From NCBI GenBank assembly GCA_003600225.1, contig QZFT01000018.1:79616-143615 (forward strand): DNA of 64,000 nucleotides, read 5' to 3'. Both the position numbers and the translations under genes were made by a program. Positions 1-7,679 of this stretch are shown here, piece by piece (the first letter of the stretch is position 1; every line of letters starts with the position of its first letter). This stretch comes from Pseudonocardiaceae bacterium YIM PH 21723. GTDB lineage: Bacteria > Actinomycetota > Actinomycetes > Mycobacteriales > Pseudonocardiaceae. The notes under the pieces were generated by a model, which searched no databases, was not told where the DNA came from, and worked only from the letters and a program-made list of their open reading frames with translations.

Positions 1-1788
1 CTTTTCCATGCCCAGCAAGGCGTTCAGGTCCCGGTCCAGTTCGTCTTCGGTGATCCACTGGGCTCCGCGGTTGAACATCGCGAACGCGACGACCGCGAGC
101 TGTTCAAGGTCCGCCTCGATGTCCTCCCGGTCGGTGTCCTCTTTGACCACCTCCCGCCGGATGAACTGGGTGAGCAGGCGTTCGTACAGATCGGACTGCC
201 GCAGTTCCCCCTCGCCGCACTGCAGTTCGTTCGCGCTCGCGTCGTACAACGCCAGCATGAGCAGTAGTAATGGCTGCTGGGCGAGTTCCTGGTGCCGCCA
301 AGCCGTTTCGATGTTCAAGGGGCGCACGCCTGCGGCCGAGAAGTAGTCGCCATTGGTCTGGTTCCAGGTCCGTAACCAGCGTGCGGCCTGCTCCTCGTCG
401 AAGGGGAGCAGCCGCAGCACAGTCGCCTCATCGGGGATCTTCGCCCGGTTGGCCACACTCATCCGGCTGGTGATGATCACCGCGACCGGAGCGCCGAGTT
501 CAGCGCTGGCCTCCTGGAATTCGACGACCTTGCCCAGATAGCCGGTGTGACTGGTCCCGGTCGCCTGGAGCAGTTCGTCGAACCCGTCGAGCAGGATCAC
601 CGGTAGGGCCTGGCCCGCGTCACGGCACAATGCCCGCCAGTTCGAGGTCTCCAACAGAGCGCTGCTCAACGCGTGGTTGAGCTGCCCGACGATGTCGGCT
701 TCGGACGGGCAGTCCCGCAGTTCCACCCGGATCGTCAGGAAGTCGGTGGCCGGCAACCGGGCCGCGAGGACCTTGGTCAGCATGGACTTGCCCGCTCCCG
801 GATCACCGAGGACCAGCATGGGCAGGGCTGTGGCCCACGGCGAAGTCAGGTAGCCGGCCAGGAATTCCTCGATGTCCTCGCGAACCGGTAGTTCCTGCCA
901 CCAGTCCACCTCCGTCGGCCGGCTGTCATGCCGGTGCGGTGCAATCTGGAATCGCGGGTTGACATAGCTGACGGCGAGCGGCGGAATGGTCAACTCGGCG
1001 GTGTCCAGCCCGGGTGCCAGGGTCGGCTTGTTCAGTGCGGCGCGGTAGCGGCCGGCCAGTTCATGGCGCTGGGCGCTGGGGGTGCCTCCGACGGAGATTC
1101 GCTCGATCCGGTCGGTGAGTTCAGCCAGGCCGTTTCCGACTGTCTGCCGGGTGGCCTCGTGTTCCTGACCGGACAGCCACAGGCCGAACTCGGCGGAGTC
1201 GACCGCCAGGCGGTGTACCTGGTCAAGGTATCGGGCCTTCCACAGCCTGGGCAGGTGACCGAGGATGCGATCCATCACCCGACTGCGCTGAGTGTCGTTC
1301 CAGGTATCCCAGATGTGCAGCCCTTCGAGATAGTCCATCAGCAGCGAGGGCATCGAATGAAAGTTGATCCAGCCGTCCGCCGGTCGCGGTATCCGCAGGA
1401 ACATGTCGGCGGGGGAGGGCAATACGCGCTGCTGGCCGAGGAACCCCCGTTGCAACTCCTTGGTCAGCTCGAGATCTTTGGTGGACAGCGGGATGTCCAG
1501 CTCGTCGATCATCTCGAAGAAGCTGACCAGCAGCAGGATCGTGTGTGCCGCCTGTAACCGCTCGGTCCGGGTCGCCCGGCTCATCCCCGAGGAGCGCGCC
1601 GTCAGCTTGCCGATGGCGTCCTTGGACAGCTTGATGAAGTCCGCTTTGGCGTCGAACCAGCTCAGGACGGCGTCGATGCCGAACACCGCGCCGCCGAGCA
1701 TGGTGCCGGACAGGACCTTGTCGATCCGGCCGACGAGCGGGTCTTCCCCCAGCACCGCGAGGGCGTCACGGTAAGTGAAGTGCTTCAC
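1..1788 (-). CDS. NACHT-family STAND NTPase, C-terminus beyond window edge
   Basis: The frame is open from a GTG at 1788 to the left edge (596 codons, no stop), so the C-terminal part is not visible. About 310 N-terminal residues carry no motif I can name and look helical. Then come a P-loop GDPGAGKS (about residues 328-335), a Walker B VILLDGFDE (397-405) with the small residue and paired acids typical of NACHT, and a sensor-like ITSR (439-442). NACHT proteins are oligomerising ATPase switches used in immunity and signalling. The GTG start overlaps the TGA of the upstream flavoprotein gene (GTGA, 1785-1788), so the two are probably translated together. The sensor or effector region expected after the NACHT module is outside the window. 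Confidence 0.85.
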   Translation of the reverse strand, partial: MKHFTYRDALAVLGEDPLVGRIDKVLSGTMLGGAVFGIDAVLSWFDAKADFIKLSKDAIGKLTARSSGMSRATRTERLQAAHTILLLVSFFEMIDELDIPLSTKDLELTKELQRGFLGQQRVLPSPADMFLRIPRPADGWINFHSMPSLLMDYLEGLHIWDTWNDTQRSRVMDRILGHLPRLWKARYLDQVHRLAVDSAEFGLWLSGQEHEATRQTVGNGLAELTDRIERISVGGTPSAQRHELAGRYRAALNKPTLAPGLDTAELTIPPLAVSYVNPRFQIAPHRHDSRPTEVDWWQELPVREDIEEFLAGYLTSPWATALPMLVLGDPGAGKSMLTKVLAARLPATDFLTIRVELRDCPSEADIVGQLNHALSSALLETSNWRALCRDAGQALPVILLDGFDELLQATGTSHTGYLGKVVEFQEASAELGAPVAVIITSRMSVANRAKIPDEATVLRLLPFDEEQAARWLRTWNQTNGDYFSAAGVRPLNIETAWRHQELAQQPLLLLMLALYDASANELQCGEGELRQSDLYERLLTQFIRREVVKEDTDREDIEADLEQLAVVAFAMFNRGAQWITEDELDRDLNALLGMEK

Positions 1789-2285
1789 TCGATCATGATG
1801 CCCGACTTCAGGGTCGCCCAGGTCTCATTCCAGGGGAACTTCCCCAACGGTGCGTCCACGATCTTCACGCCCCACGCGGCGAGATCCCGGATGGCCCGCT
1901 GGACGGCCGGGAAGTTGATCTGTTCCGGTGTGGAGTACGGCACACAGACCACCGGCTTGCCCGCGCCGACCGCTTCGACCACCAGACCGAGGGCCAGGGT
2001 GTCCGAGATACCGGCGGCCCACTTGGCCACCGTGTTGCAGGTCGCCGGCGCCACGATCATCGCGTCCGCCGGTGGCAGTACATCCGGCTGACCGGGGAGT
2101 TTGTACTCCGAGCGCACCGGATGGCCGGTCTTGGCCTCCAGCGCGGGAACGTCGATGAACCGGGTCCCGTAGGGCGTGGCGATCACGCAGACATCCCAGC
2201 CGTCGGCCTGGGCGAGATCCACCAGAATCCCCGCCTCGGCGGCCGCGGGGGAGCCGCACACGATCAAATACAGCACTCTCGTCAC
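1785..2285 (-). CDS. HFCD-family flavoprotein (phosphopantothenoylcysteine decarboxylase-like)
   Basis: A 166-residue Rossmann-like protein starting VTRVLYLIVCGSP. The segment APATCNTVAKWAAGISD (residues 79-95) matches the PASANT signature of homo-oligomeric flavin-containing Cys decarboxylases such as PPCDC, EpiD and MrsD. The family binds FMN and oxidatively decarboxylates cysteine-like carboxylates. A Coa-type synthetase domain is absent, so this is not the housekeeping CoaBC. It lies directly upstream of the NACHT gene with a 4-nt overlap, which suggests one operon and a joint function. The GTG at 2285 is chosen because family members begin at this strand; a TTG at 2327 in the same frame is the alternative. 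Confidence 0.75.
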   Translation of the reverse strand: MTRVLYLIVCGSPAAAEAGILVDLAQADGWDVCVIATPYGTRFIDVPALEAKTGHPVRSEYKLPGQPDVLPPADAMIVAPATCNTVAKWAAGISDTLALGLVVEAVGAGKPVVCVPYSTPEQINFPAVQRAIRDLAAWGVKIVDAPLGKFPWNETWATLKSGIMIE

Positions 2286-2416
2286 GCAACACAGTGTGCC
2301 GGTTACTCGATCGATTGGACCTCCCAAGATCGACCCGGTTTAATTCGCGCGGTCTCGTGCGTCGGGCCGCCTCGACGTATGCCCACGAGTGTGACCAGTG
2401 GCGAGAGTTGGCCGGT

Positions 2417-3115
2417 GTGTTCTGGACTTCTGATCGACTGAGCCGTGCAGCGTACGGCCGCGACCTGGACTGGGTCGACGATCTCGTTTCGCCTGCTCAG
2501 CCCCTACGCGAACGGGCCATGCAGAGATTCCACGAGACACAGCAGGCCTACTGGGAGTGGCAGGACCAGGTCAGCGCGCTCTGGGACGAGGCGGGCAGCC
2601 TGCACCCCGAGGAACCGCACCTGTCCGCGCGGATGGACCAGCTCATGGCCGGGCTGAACCACGCGGGCGGCTTCTCCCTGCTGCACACCCTGTGGAACGG
2701 CTGGGCGCACCTCAACTGGGACGTCGGCACCTTCGACGGCGACCCGGACGAACTGGTGCACTACTCGCTGCGCTACCTCGAGTGGGAGGCGCATTACCCG
2801 GACGAGTGGTGCAGGCACTGGGGCACCAAGGCCAGCCTGCTCGGCTCGCTGGCCCATCGGGACCTCTCCGGCCCGCACCGGGCCCGGCTGGCCGACCTGG
2901 TGCTCCTGGCGGTCGGCCGCGAGCACCGCTGCGAGGACGGCCGCTACACCCGGCTCGCCCGGGTCATCGCCGACGATGACCTGCGGGACCGGATCGCCAT
3001 GCAGGAGGCCTCCACCGACCCGCTCATCGCGCTGCGGGCCGGCTTCCTGATGTACCTGCTGGACAACCCGGAGGTGCCGGCCACGCCGCGCACCTGGCGG
3101 ACCTGGCTGGGCTGA
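2417..3115 (+). CDS. Conserved-looking hypothetical protein, divergent from the NACHT pair
   Basis: A 232-residue soluble protein that I do not recognise. It is rich in Trp, His and Leu and looks all-helical, with no signal peptide or membrane segment. The GTG at 2417 has GAGAG about ten bases upstream. Earlier in-frame GTGs at 2357 and 2294 are possible, and the last would overlap the flavoprotein promoter region. It is transcribed away from the flavoprotein-NACHT pair, and only about 130 bp separate the two starts. It could be a third part of that locus or an unrelated neighbour. Three short hairpin repeats follow its stop codon. Confidence 0.55.
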   Translation: MFWTSDRLSRAAYGRDLDWVDDLVSPAQPLRERAMQRFHETQQAYWEWQDQVSALWDEAGSLHPEEPHLSARMDQLMAGLNHAGGFSLLHTLWNGWAHLNWDVGTFDGDPDELVHYSLRYLEWEAHYPDEWCRHWGTKASLLGSLAHRDLSGPHRARLADLVLLAVGREHRCEDGRYTRLARVIADDDLRDRIAMQEASTDPLIALRAGFLMYLLDNPEVPATPRTWRTWLG

Positions 3116-3139
3116 CCGATCGGCTCCGGGTGGCATCGC

Positions 3140-3219
3140 GTGAGGGTGCCCCTTACTGCGTTCAACGTTGTGAGGGTGCCCCTTACTGCGTTGAGTGCAG
3201 TGAGGGTGCCCCTTACTGC
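3140..3219 (+). repeat. Three tandem 30-bp-spaced hairpin repeats
   Basis: The 20-mer GTGAGGGTGCCCCTTACTGC occurs three times without change at 3140-3159, 3170-3189 and 3200-3219. The period is exactly 30 bp and the ten spacer bases differ. In a + strand transcript each copy can fold as a 7-bp stem, GTGAGGG/CCCTTAC, with a TGC loop and one G-U pair. On the - strand that pair becomes an A-C mismatch. The block lies between convergent stop codons at 3115 and 3246. It could end transcription of the upstream gene or bind a protein. Confidence 0.85.
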
Positions 3220-3245
3220 ATGACGGCGGCTGCCGGTCGGCAAGA

Positions 3246-3656
3246 TCAACCGGCCAGGTAGCTGAGCCGCACCTTGCGCACCGGGTTGTCGATGTTCGTG
3301 TCCACCAGGCACACCGACTGCCAGGTGCCCAGCGCCGTCCTGCCGTCCAGTACCGGCACGCTCGCCGACGGCGGCAGGAGGGCGGGCAGCACGTGGTCGC
3401 GGCCGTGGCCGGGGGAGCCGTGGCGGTGCCGCCAGCGGTCGTCCTTGGGCAGCAGTTCGCGCAGCTGGGCCAGTAGATCATCGTCGCTGCCCGAGCCGGT
3501 CTCGATCACCGCCAGGCCGGCGGTCGCGTGCGGTACCCAGACGTTCAGCAGACCGTCGGTGGCCCCGGCGCCGGTCAGGAATCGTTCGATCTCGGCGGTC
3601 AGGTCATAGACCACTTCGATGCCGCCGGTGCGGATTTCCAGTTCCTCGCTCACCAT
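3246..3656 (-). CDS. yjbQ: YjbQ / UPF0047 family protein
   Basis: A 136-residue protein with the typical YjbQ pattern: NVWVPHATAGLAVIETGSG near residues 38-56, a central run ending GRDHVLPALLPPS, and C-terminal GTWQSVCLVDTNIDNPVRKV. Members bind metal through conserved His residues and form trimers. Some have weak thiamine-phosphate synthase activity, but the physiological role is unsettled. The ATG at 3656 is preceded by TACCGT with a 7-nt gap, so the mRNA is probably leaderless. This -10 element overlaps that of the divergent gene at 3675. Confidence 0.9.
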   Translation of the reverse strand: MVSEELEIRTGGIEVVYDLTAEIERFLTGAGATDGLLNVWVPHATAGLAVIETGSGSDDDLLAQLRELLPKDDRWRHRHGSPGHGRDHVLPALLPPSASVPVLDGRTALGTWQSVCLVDTNIDNPVRKVRLSYLAG

Positions 3657-3662
3657 GCGGTC

Positions 3663-3669
3663 TACGGTA
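3663..3669. promoter_or_regulatory. Overlapping divergent -10 elements for two leaderless genes
   Basis: Only 18 bp (3657-3674) separate the two divergent ATGs. They contain CTACGGTAG, which reads TACGGT on the + strand (3663-3668, 6 nt before the ATG at 3675) and TACCGT on the - strand (3669-3664, 7 nt before the ATG at 3656). Both fit the actinobacterial TANNNT -10 consensus at leaderless spacing and share five bases, so RNA polymerase can probably serve only one side at a time. Confidence 0.6.
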
Positions 3670-3674
3670 GGGCC

Positions 3675-4400
3675 ATGCGCGCATGGGTCGCTGGGGTGCT
3701 GAGCCTGTTGTTGACCGGTTGTGCCCCGGTTCCGGCCGGGTCACCAGGGCCTACGCCCACCTCGACCTCGCCGAGCCGGGTGGCCGCGACCGGACAGCCG
3801 CTGCCGCTGGACATCGACGCCGCCGATGCTCGGCAGGTGATCACTGTGGTCGCGGAGCAGCCGGCCGACACGCGTGGGCGGTTGCAGCGCTGGGAGCGGG
3901 TGCCCGGTGGCTGGCAGCCGGTCGGCGAGCCGGTGCCCGCCGATCTCGGGCGCAACGGGATGAGCCCGCACACCAGGGAGGGGCTGGCCGCCACCCCGAT
4001 GGGCGGGTTCGCGGTGAACCGGAGCTTCGGCAGCCTCGCCGACCCGGGAACCACGCTGCCCTATGTGCGGACCGAGCCGGCGGACTGGTGGATCAGTGAG
4101 CCGGGACCGCTGTACAACACCTATCAACGCTGCGTCGCGAACTGCCGGTTCGCCCTCGGCGAGCCCAACGAGCACCTGTCCTACGCCCAGCCGTTCTACC
4201 GGTACGCCGCGGTCATCGAGTACAACACCGACCCGGTGGCGCAGGGCGCGGGCAGCGCGTTCTTCCTGCACGTCACGGCGCATGAACCGACCCAGGGATG
4301 TGTCGCCGTCCCCGAGCCGGACATGGTCGCCCTGCTGCGCTGGCTGAACCCGGCCGCCGCGCCCCGCATCCTGATCGGGACCCGGTCTACATCCCGTTGA
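3675..4400 (+). CDS. Lipoprotein with YkuD-type L,D-transpeptidase domain
   Basis: A 241-residue protein with a short hydrophobic leader ending in the lipobox LTGC (Cys16), followed by a Pro/Ser/Thr-rich linker and a catalytic domain. The motif HVTAHEPTQGC (His199, His203, Cys209) corresponds to the His and nucleophilic Cys of the YkuD fold, which forms 3-3 cross-links in actinobacterial peptidoglycan. An N-terminal Ig-like domain of the LdtMt2 type is not evident, so it may be a shorter divergent member. The ATG is 6 nt after TACGGT (leaderless). Its 3' end overlaps the convergent chitinase gene by 14 bp. Confidence 0.8.
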   Translation: MRAWVAGVLSLLLTGCAPVPAGSPGPTPTSTSPSRVAATGQPLPLDIDAADARQVITVVAEQPADTRGRLQRWERVPGGWQPVGEPVPADLGRNGMSPHTREGLAATPMGGFAVNRSFGSLADPGTTLPYVRTEPADWWISEPGPLYNTYQRCVANCRFALGEPNEHLSYAQPFYRYAAVIEYNTDPVAQGAGSAFFLHVTAHEPTQGCVAVPEPDMVALLRWLNPAAAPRILIGTRSTSR

Positions 4401-5379
4401 GGTGAGCGCGGATCGGGGTGGCGAAGCTGTTGCCCGCGGTCACGTCCCAGTTGATCGACCAGGTCATCACGCCGCGGATGCCCTTGAACGGGGTGGCCGG
4501 CTTGTACTTGCCGCAGTTCGTGCCCTTGTCCAGGCAGTCCAGCGCGTTGGTGATGATGCCCGGCGCCACATAGCCGGAGCCGGCTCCCCGGGCACTGGCC
4601 GGCAGGCCCAGCGCGACCTGGTCCGGGCGCAGTCCGCCGTCCTGGATCAGGATGCAGGCCTGCGCGGTGATGAAGTCGACGCTGCCCTGGCTGTAGACGT
4701 TGCCGTCGCAGCCGTTCATCGCGCCGGAGTTGTAGAACTGCGGGTGGATGACGGTGATCTCGCTCTTCAGGTTCTTGATCAGCTGCAGGTAGGTGCCGTT
4801 GGCCTGCAGGTAGAAGGTCTCCGGGGCCATGGTCAGCACCAGGCCGGGCACCTTCGCCTTGAGCTGCTTGATCGCCGAGGTCGCGCTGGCCACCTCGATG
4901 TTGTGGCCGCCCTCCAGGTCGATGTCCACGCCGTCGAAGCCGAACTTGCTGATCAGCCCGGCCATGGTGCTGGCGAAGGTGCTCGCCGCGCCGCTGGAGG
5001 TGAGCGCGACGTTGCCCTTCTCGCCGCCGATGGACAGCACGACCGTCTTACCCGCTGCCTTCAGCGCCTTCACGTCGGCGATGAAGTCGGCGTCGGTGTA
5101 ACCGCCCAGCTTCGTGGCGATGCCGGGATCGACGGCGAAGTCCACGCCGCCCGGCTGGCTGGTGGCGTTGGCGAAGGCCACCTCGATCATGTCGTAGGCC
5201 TTGGGCACGTCCTTCAGCTTCATGACGGCGGCGCCGTTGTCGAAGTTGTGCCAATACCCGGTCAGCTGCCGGGCGGGCAGGGCGGCGGTGGATGCCACCT
5301 CGTCGGATTGCACGGACAGGGGTACCGCGACGGCCGCGACAGCGGCGAACGCGGTCAGGGCCAGGAGAATCCGGCGCAC
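4387..5379 (-). CDS. Secreted GH18 chitinase
   Basis: A 330-residue protein with a Sec signal peptide (residues 1 to about 22) and a single GH18 barrel. FDGVDIDLE (residues 148-156) is the DxxDxDxE signature, with Glu156 as proton donor; SIGGE near 116-120 is the second conserved strand. It hydrolyses beta-1,4 N-acetylglucosamine chains outside the cell. No chitin-binding module is present, so it resembles compact actinobacterial chitinases. The GTG at 5379 has GGAGG seven bases upstream; the longer frame to 5532 would bury the signal peptide. A perfect inverted repeat at 5431-5446 lies in its upstream region. Confidence 0.92.
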   Translation of the reverse strand: MRRILLALTAFAAVAAVAVPLSVQSDEVASTAALPARQLTGYWHNFDNGAAVMKLKDVPKAYDMIEVAFANATSQPGGVDFAVDPGIATKLGGYTDADFIADVKALKAAGKTVVLSIGGEKGNVALTSSGAASTFASTMAGLISKFGFDGVDIDLEGGHNIEVASATSAIKQLKAKVPGLVLTMAPETFYLQANGTYLQLIKNLKSEITVIHPQFYNSGAMNGCDGNVYSQGSVDFITAQACILIQDGGLRPDQVALGLPASARGAGSGYVAPGIITNALDCLDKGTNCGKYKPATPFKGIRGVMTWSINWDVTAGNSFATPIRAHLNGM

Positions 5380-5430
5380 GGAAGAGCCTCCGAAATAGGG
5401 AAGAGGAAGCAGGGAAGTCCTCTTCGGACG

Positions 5431-5446
5431 GTCACATCGGTGTGAC
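5431..5446. promoter_or_regulatory. Candidate operator upstream of the chitinase gene
   Basis: GTCACATCGGTGTGAC is a perfect inverted repeat with 6-bp arms and a 4-bp centre, 52-67 bp before the chitinase start. Chitinase genes are usually under carbon-source control, so a repressor or activator site is plausible. No cognate regulator can be named. Confidence 0.4.
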
Positions 5447-5497
5447 GCAGGGACGTCGACATCCACTGTGAGCGTTGCGCCGAACAGCGTCAATGAC

Positions 5498-6058
5498 CTA
5501 TGGCTGGCTGGAATAACCCAGTAATGCGGCAATCTCCGGCCGCCAGCGCGCCCAGCGGCCGGCCCACCAGTACCGTCCGGCGTCCAGGTCAGCCGCTACC
5601 GCCACAGCCTCCTGCTCCACCCGCCGGGCCTCGGCGGGGGAGAGCCTGCCCTGTTCCACCTGCTCCAGGTGGTCGTCGCGGTCCTTCCAGGACCAGCGGC
5701 CGGCGCGCAGCACGATGGCCACGCCGTGATCGAGGGTGTCGATGCCGTCCAGCCTGCGCCGGTAGGGCGCCTGGAAGTTGAGGTGCCAGTGGTCCAGCCG
5801 GTCGCCGTGGAACATGCCCCACACCGCGTAGCCGTCGCCGGGCCGCATCAGCTGCAGCACGTGGGTGTCCCGCCAGCGGGGTGCGGCCGACCACGGGTGC
5901 CTGCCGAACGGGTGCGGCGGGAAGTCGAACGGCGTGCCCTCGGTGAGCCACAGCGCGAGGACCTCGTCGTCGGCCACCACCCGCACGGGCATGGACAGCC
6001 AGATCCGGCCGTGTAACACCTCGCGGTGGTACACGGTGGACCCGGCCGCGAACCTCAT
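5498..6058 (-). CDS. DUF402 (FomD-like) family protein
   Basis: A 186-residue protein starting MRFAAGSTVYHREVLHGRIW. The pattern WLTEGTPFDFP, the Trp-rich MFHGDRLDHWHLNFQAPYRR, the acidic DTLDHGVAIVL and the segment WSWKDRDDHLEQVEQGRLS match DUF402. Members such as FomD and Ntdp are metal-dependent nucleotide hydrolases, but the substrate here is unknown. The ATG at 6058 overlaps the TGA of the upstream zinc-ribbon gene (ATGA), so the two are translated together. The frame is open further upstream, but that part is antisense to the neighbouring coding sequence. Confidence 0.8.
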   Translation of the reverse strand: MRFAAGSTVYHREVLHGRIWLSMPVRVVADDEVLALWLTEGTPFDFPPHPFGRHPWSAAPRWRDTHVLQLMRPGDGYAVWGMFHGDRLDHWHLNFQAPYRRRLDGIDTLDHGVAIVLRAGRWSWKDRDDHLEQVEQGRLSPAEARRVEQEAVAVAADLDAGRYWWAGRWARWRPEIAALLGYSSQP

Positions 6059-6309
6059 GCCGCTTGCCGCAGCTGCAACGCTCGTCCGGCGAACTCGTGC
6101 ACGTACCCGCAGGCCAGGCAGATCAGGCCGAGCGCCGACTCGTTGGCCCAGCCCATATTGAAGAACTCGGCTCCGGTGCTGTTCAGCTTCGTCTCGCGGC
6201 TGCGGAACTGCACGCCCTCGCACACCAGGCAGCGCACCTGCCGCTCGCCCAGCCACGCGGTGACGCCACCATTGTTGAAACCGCCCCCAGTAGCCCGCAC
6301 GAAGCCCAT
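6055..6309 (-). CDS. Small zinc-ribbon protein coupled to the DUF402 gene
   Basis: An 84-residue protein with CLVC and CLAC pairs about 38 residues apart (VRCLVCEGVQF and LICLACGYVHEF), the layout of a four-Cys zinc ribbon. The ATG at 6309 is preferred because a GGGGGG run lies six bases before it, whereas the ATG at 6315 directly abuts that run. It shares an ATGA overlap with the DUF402 gene and is the first gene of the pair. Its function is unknown; it may bind nucleic acid or a protein partner. Confidence 0.75.
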   Translation of the reverse strand: MGFVRATGGGFNNGGVTAWLGERQVRCLVCEGVQFRSRETKLNSTGAEFFNMGWANESALGLICLACGYVHEFAGRALQLRQAA

Positions 6310-6411
6310 GGCCATCCCCCCGAAATCGACTCGCCTACCTACTGTCTACGCCGGATCCCGGGCCAGGGTTGCCTGCTTCACCGGATCAAGTGATGGGGCA
6401 GACTCACCCCC

Positions 6412-6993
6412 GTGAAGTGGACCCGCGCAGTGCAGAAGATCGAGGACCTGGCCGCCGAATGTGAGCGGGTGAAATCCATCCCGCGCACGATCATGCCGAC
6501 TAGGGCCGTGCGGCTGTGGGTCTTCGGTGAGGTGCTGGACTCCCAGGACGACCTCGACGTCGTCTCGTTCGTCTGTGAGGCCGATCTGCCCGCCGAACAG
6601 GTGCCGTGGCTGTGCCCGCCGCCCGGAGCCGGGCAGTGGGCCAACGCCACGCGCGTGGAGAAGAGCCCGGTCCAGGTGTACTGGCGGTCGGCGCACGCCC
6701 CCATCGGTAACCATCGGATCGTGCGGCCGCTGCTGATCTGGGACGAGGAGAACGGCCTGTGGGCCGACACCCTGCGTGCCCTGCGCGGCGGGGCCGCCGA
6801 CGAGCTGCGTGAGCCCGCCGGCGACCCCGAGAATCTGCAAGCCGAGCTGGCGATCGTGGAACGCGCGCTGCGCGAGCGCACCGCCGCCTACGAGGACAAG
6901 CGCTGGGCGCCGGGCAAGCTGGAGAAGATCGCCGATCCGCTGTTCCAGGCCGCCCAGGGCTATGTGGATCTGCTCAGTGCGGTTGGCCGATAG
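6412..6993 (+). CDS. Hypothetical actinobacterial protein (DUF7711-like)
   Basis: A 193-residue protein beginning MKWTRAVQKIEDLAAECERV. The first half reads like an alpha/beta domain (AVRLWVFGEVLDSQDDLDVVSFVCE), the centre carries VQVYWRSAHAPIGNHRIVRPLLIWDEENG, and the C-terminal 60 residues are helical and charged. There is no signal peptide or membrane segment. I recall a conserved family of this form without known function, but the family name is from memory and unverified. The start is a GTG. The 3' end overlaps the convergent SDR gene by 20 bp. Confidence 0.7.
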   Translation: MKWTRAVQKIEDLAAECERVKSIPRTIMPTRAVRLWVFGEVLDSQDDLDVVSFVCEADLPAEQVPWLCPPPGAGQWANATRVEKSPVQVYWRSAHAPIGNHRIVRPLLIWDEENGLWADTLRALRGGAADELREPAGDPENLQAELAIVERALRERTAAYEDKRWAPGKLEKIADPLFQAAQGYVDLLSAVGR

Positions 6994-7672
6994 GCCGGAC
7001 CACCAGCGAGGTCACGTCGACGCCCTCGGGCTGGCGGATCGCCCAGACCATGGTCTCGGCCAGCCGGTCCACCGGCAGGAACGGGCCGGTCAGGCCCGCC
7101 GCCCGGTCGAAGAACGGGGTCTCGGTGCGCCCGGGGGAGATCAGCGTGACGCCGACGCCGTCCGCGGTGACCAGTCGCCGGGTGTTCTCCGCCAGCCCGG
7201 TCACCGCCCACTTGGTGGCGCCGTACAGGCTGCCCGGGATGTTGATGTAACCGCCGACGCTGCCCACCAGGACGATCCGGCCCTTGGTCTTGCGCAGTTC
7301 CGGCAGCGCCGCGCGGATCAGCAGCGCCGGGCCCAGCACGTTGGTCAGCACCATGTCCCGCCACAGCCCGGGATCGCCGTCGGCCACGGTGTCGAAGTCG
7401 CCGAAGCCCGCGTTGGCCACGGCGTGGTCCAGCCGGCCGAACCTGTCCACAGTGGACCGGACGGCGGCCTCGACGGCGTCGTTGTCCGCGGCGTCGCCGG
7501 GCAGCGTGAGCAGGTCCTCCGGGTTGCCCAGCCCGGTGGCCAGGGTGTCCAGTTTCTCCGGGGTACGGCCGGTGACCGCGACCCGGTGGCCGAGCTTCAG
7601 CAGTTGCTCGGCGACGGTCGCGCCGATGCCGGTGGAACCGCCGGTGATCAGGGTGACAGGTGCATCGCTCAT
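6974..7672 (-). CDS. SDR-family oxidoreductase
   Basis: A 232-residue short-chain dehydrogenase. It has GGSTGIGA near residues 11-18 (cofactor loop), an Arg in TGRTPEKL that favours NADP, NAG in AVANAGFGD, catalytic Ser in VGSVGG and YGATK. Its substrate cannot be read from sequence. It is the last gene of the row starting with the acyl-CoA ligase at 15513, but it has its own promoter at 7680-7710. The ATG at 7672 lies 7 nt after TAGCGT, so the mRNA is probably leaderless. Confidence 0.88.
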   Translation of the reverse strand: MSDAPVTLITGGSTGIGATVAEQLLKLGHRVAVTGRTPEKLDTLATGLGNPEDLLTLPGDAADNDAVEAAVRSTVDRFGRLDHAVANAGFGDFDTVADGDPGLWRDMVLTNVLGPALLIRAALPELRKTKGRIVLVGSVGGYINIPGSLYGATKWAVTGLAENTRRLVTADGVGVTLISPGRTETPFFDRAAGLTGPFLPVDRLAETMVWAIRQPEGVDVTSLVVRPIGQPH

Positions 7673-7679
7673 GCCCACG

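Noticed and set aside
3140..3219. CRISPR array
   Set aside because: Three 20-mers with 10-bp spacers do not fit repeat and spacer lengths of CRISPR, and no cas gene is present.
2504..3481. Long - strand frame of 325 codons across the unknown gene and the YjbQ gene
   Set aside because: It is rich in Arg, Pro, Ala and Gly without domains and runs through the repeat block. Both genes it crosses have better coding evidence.
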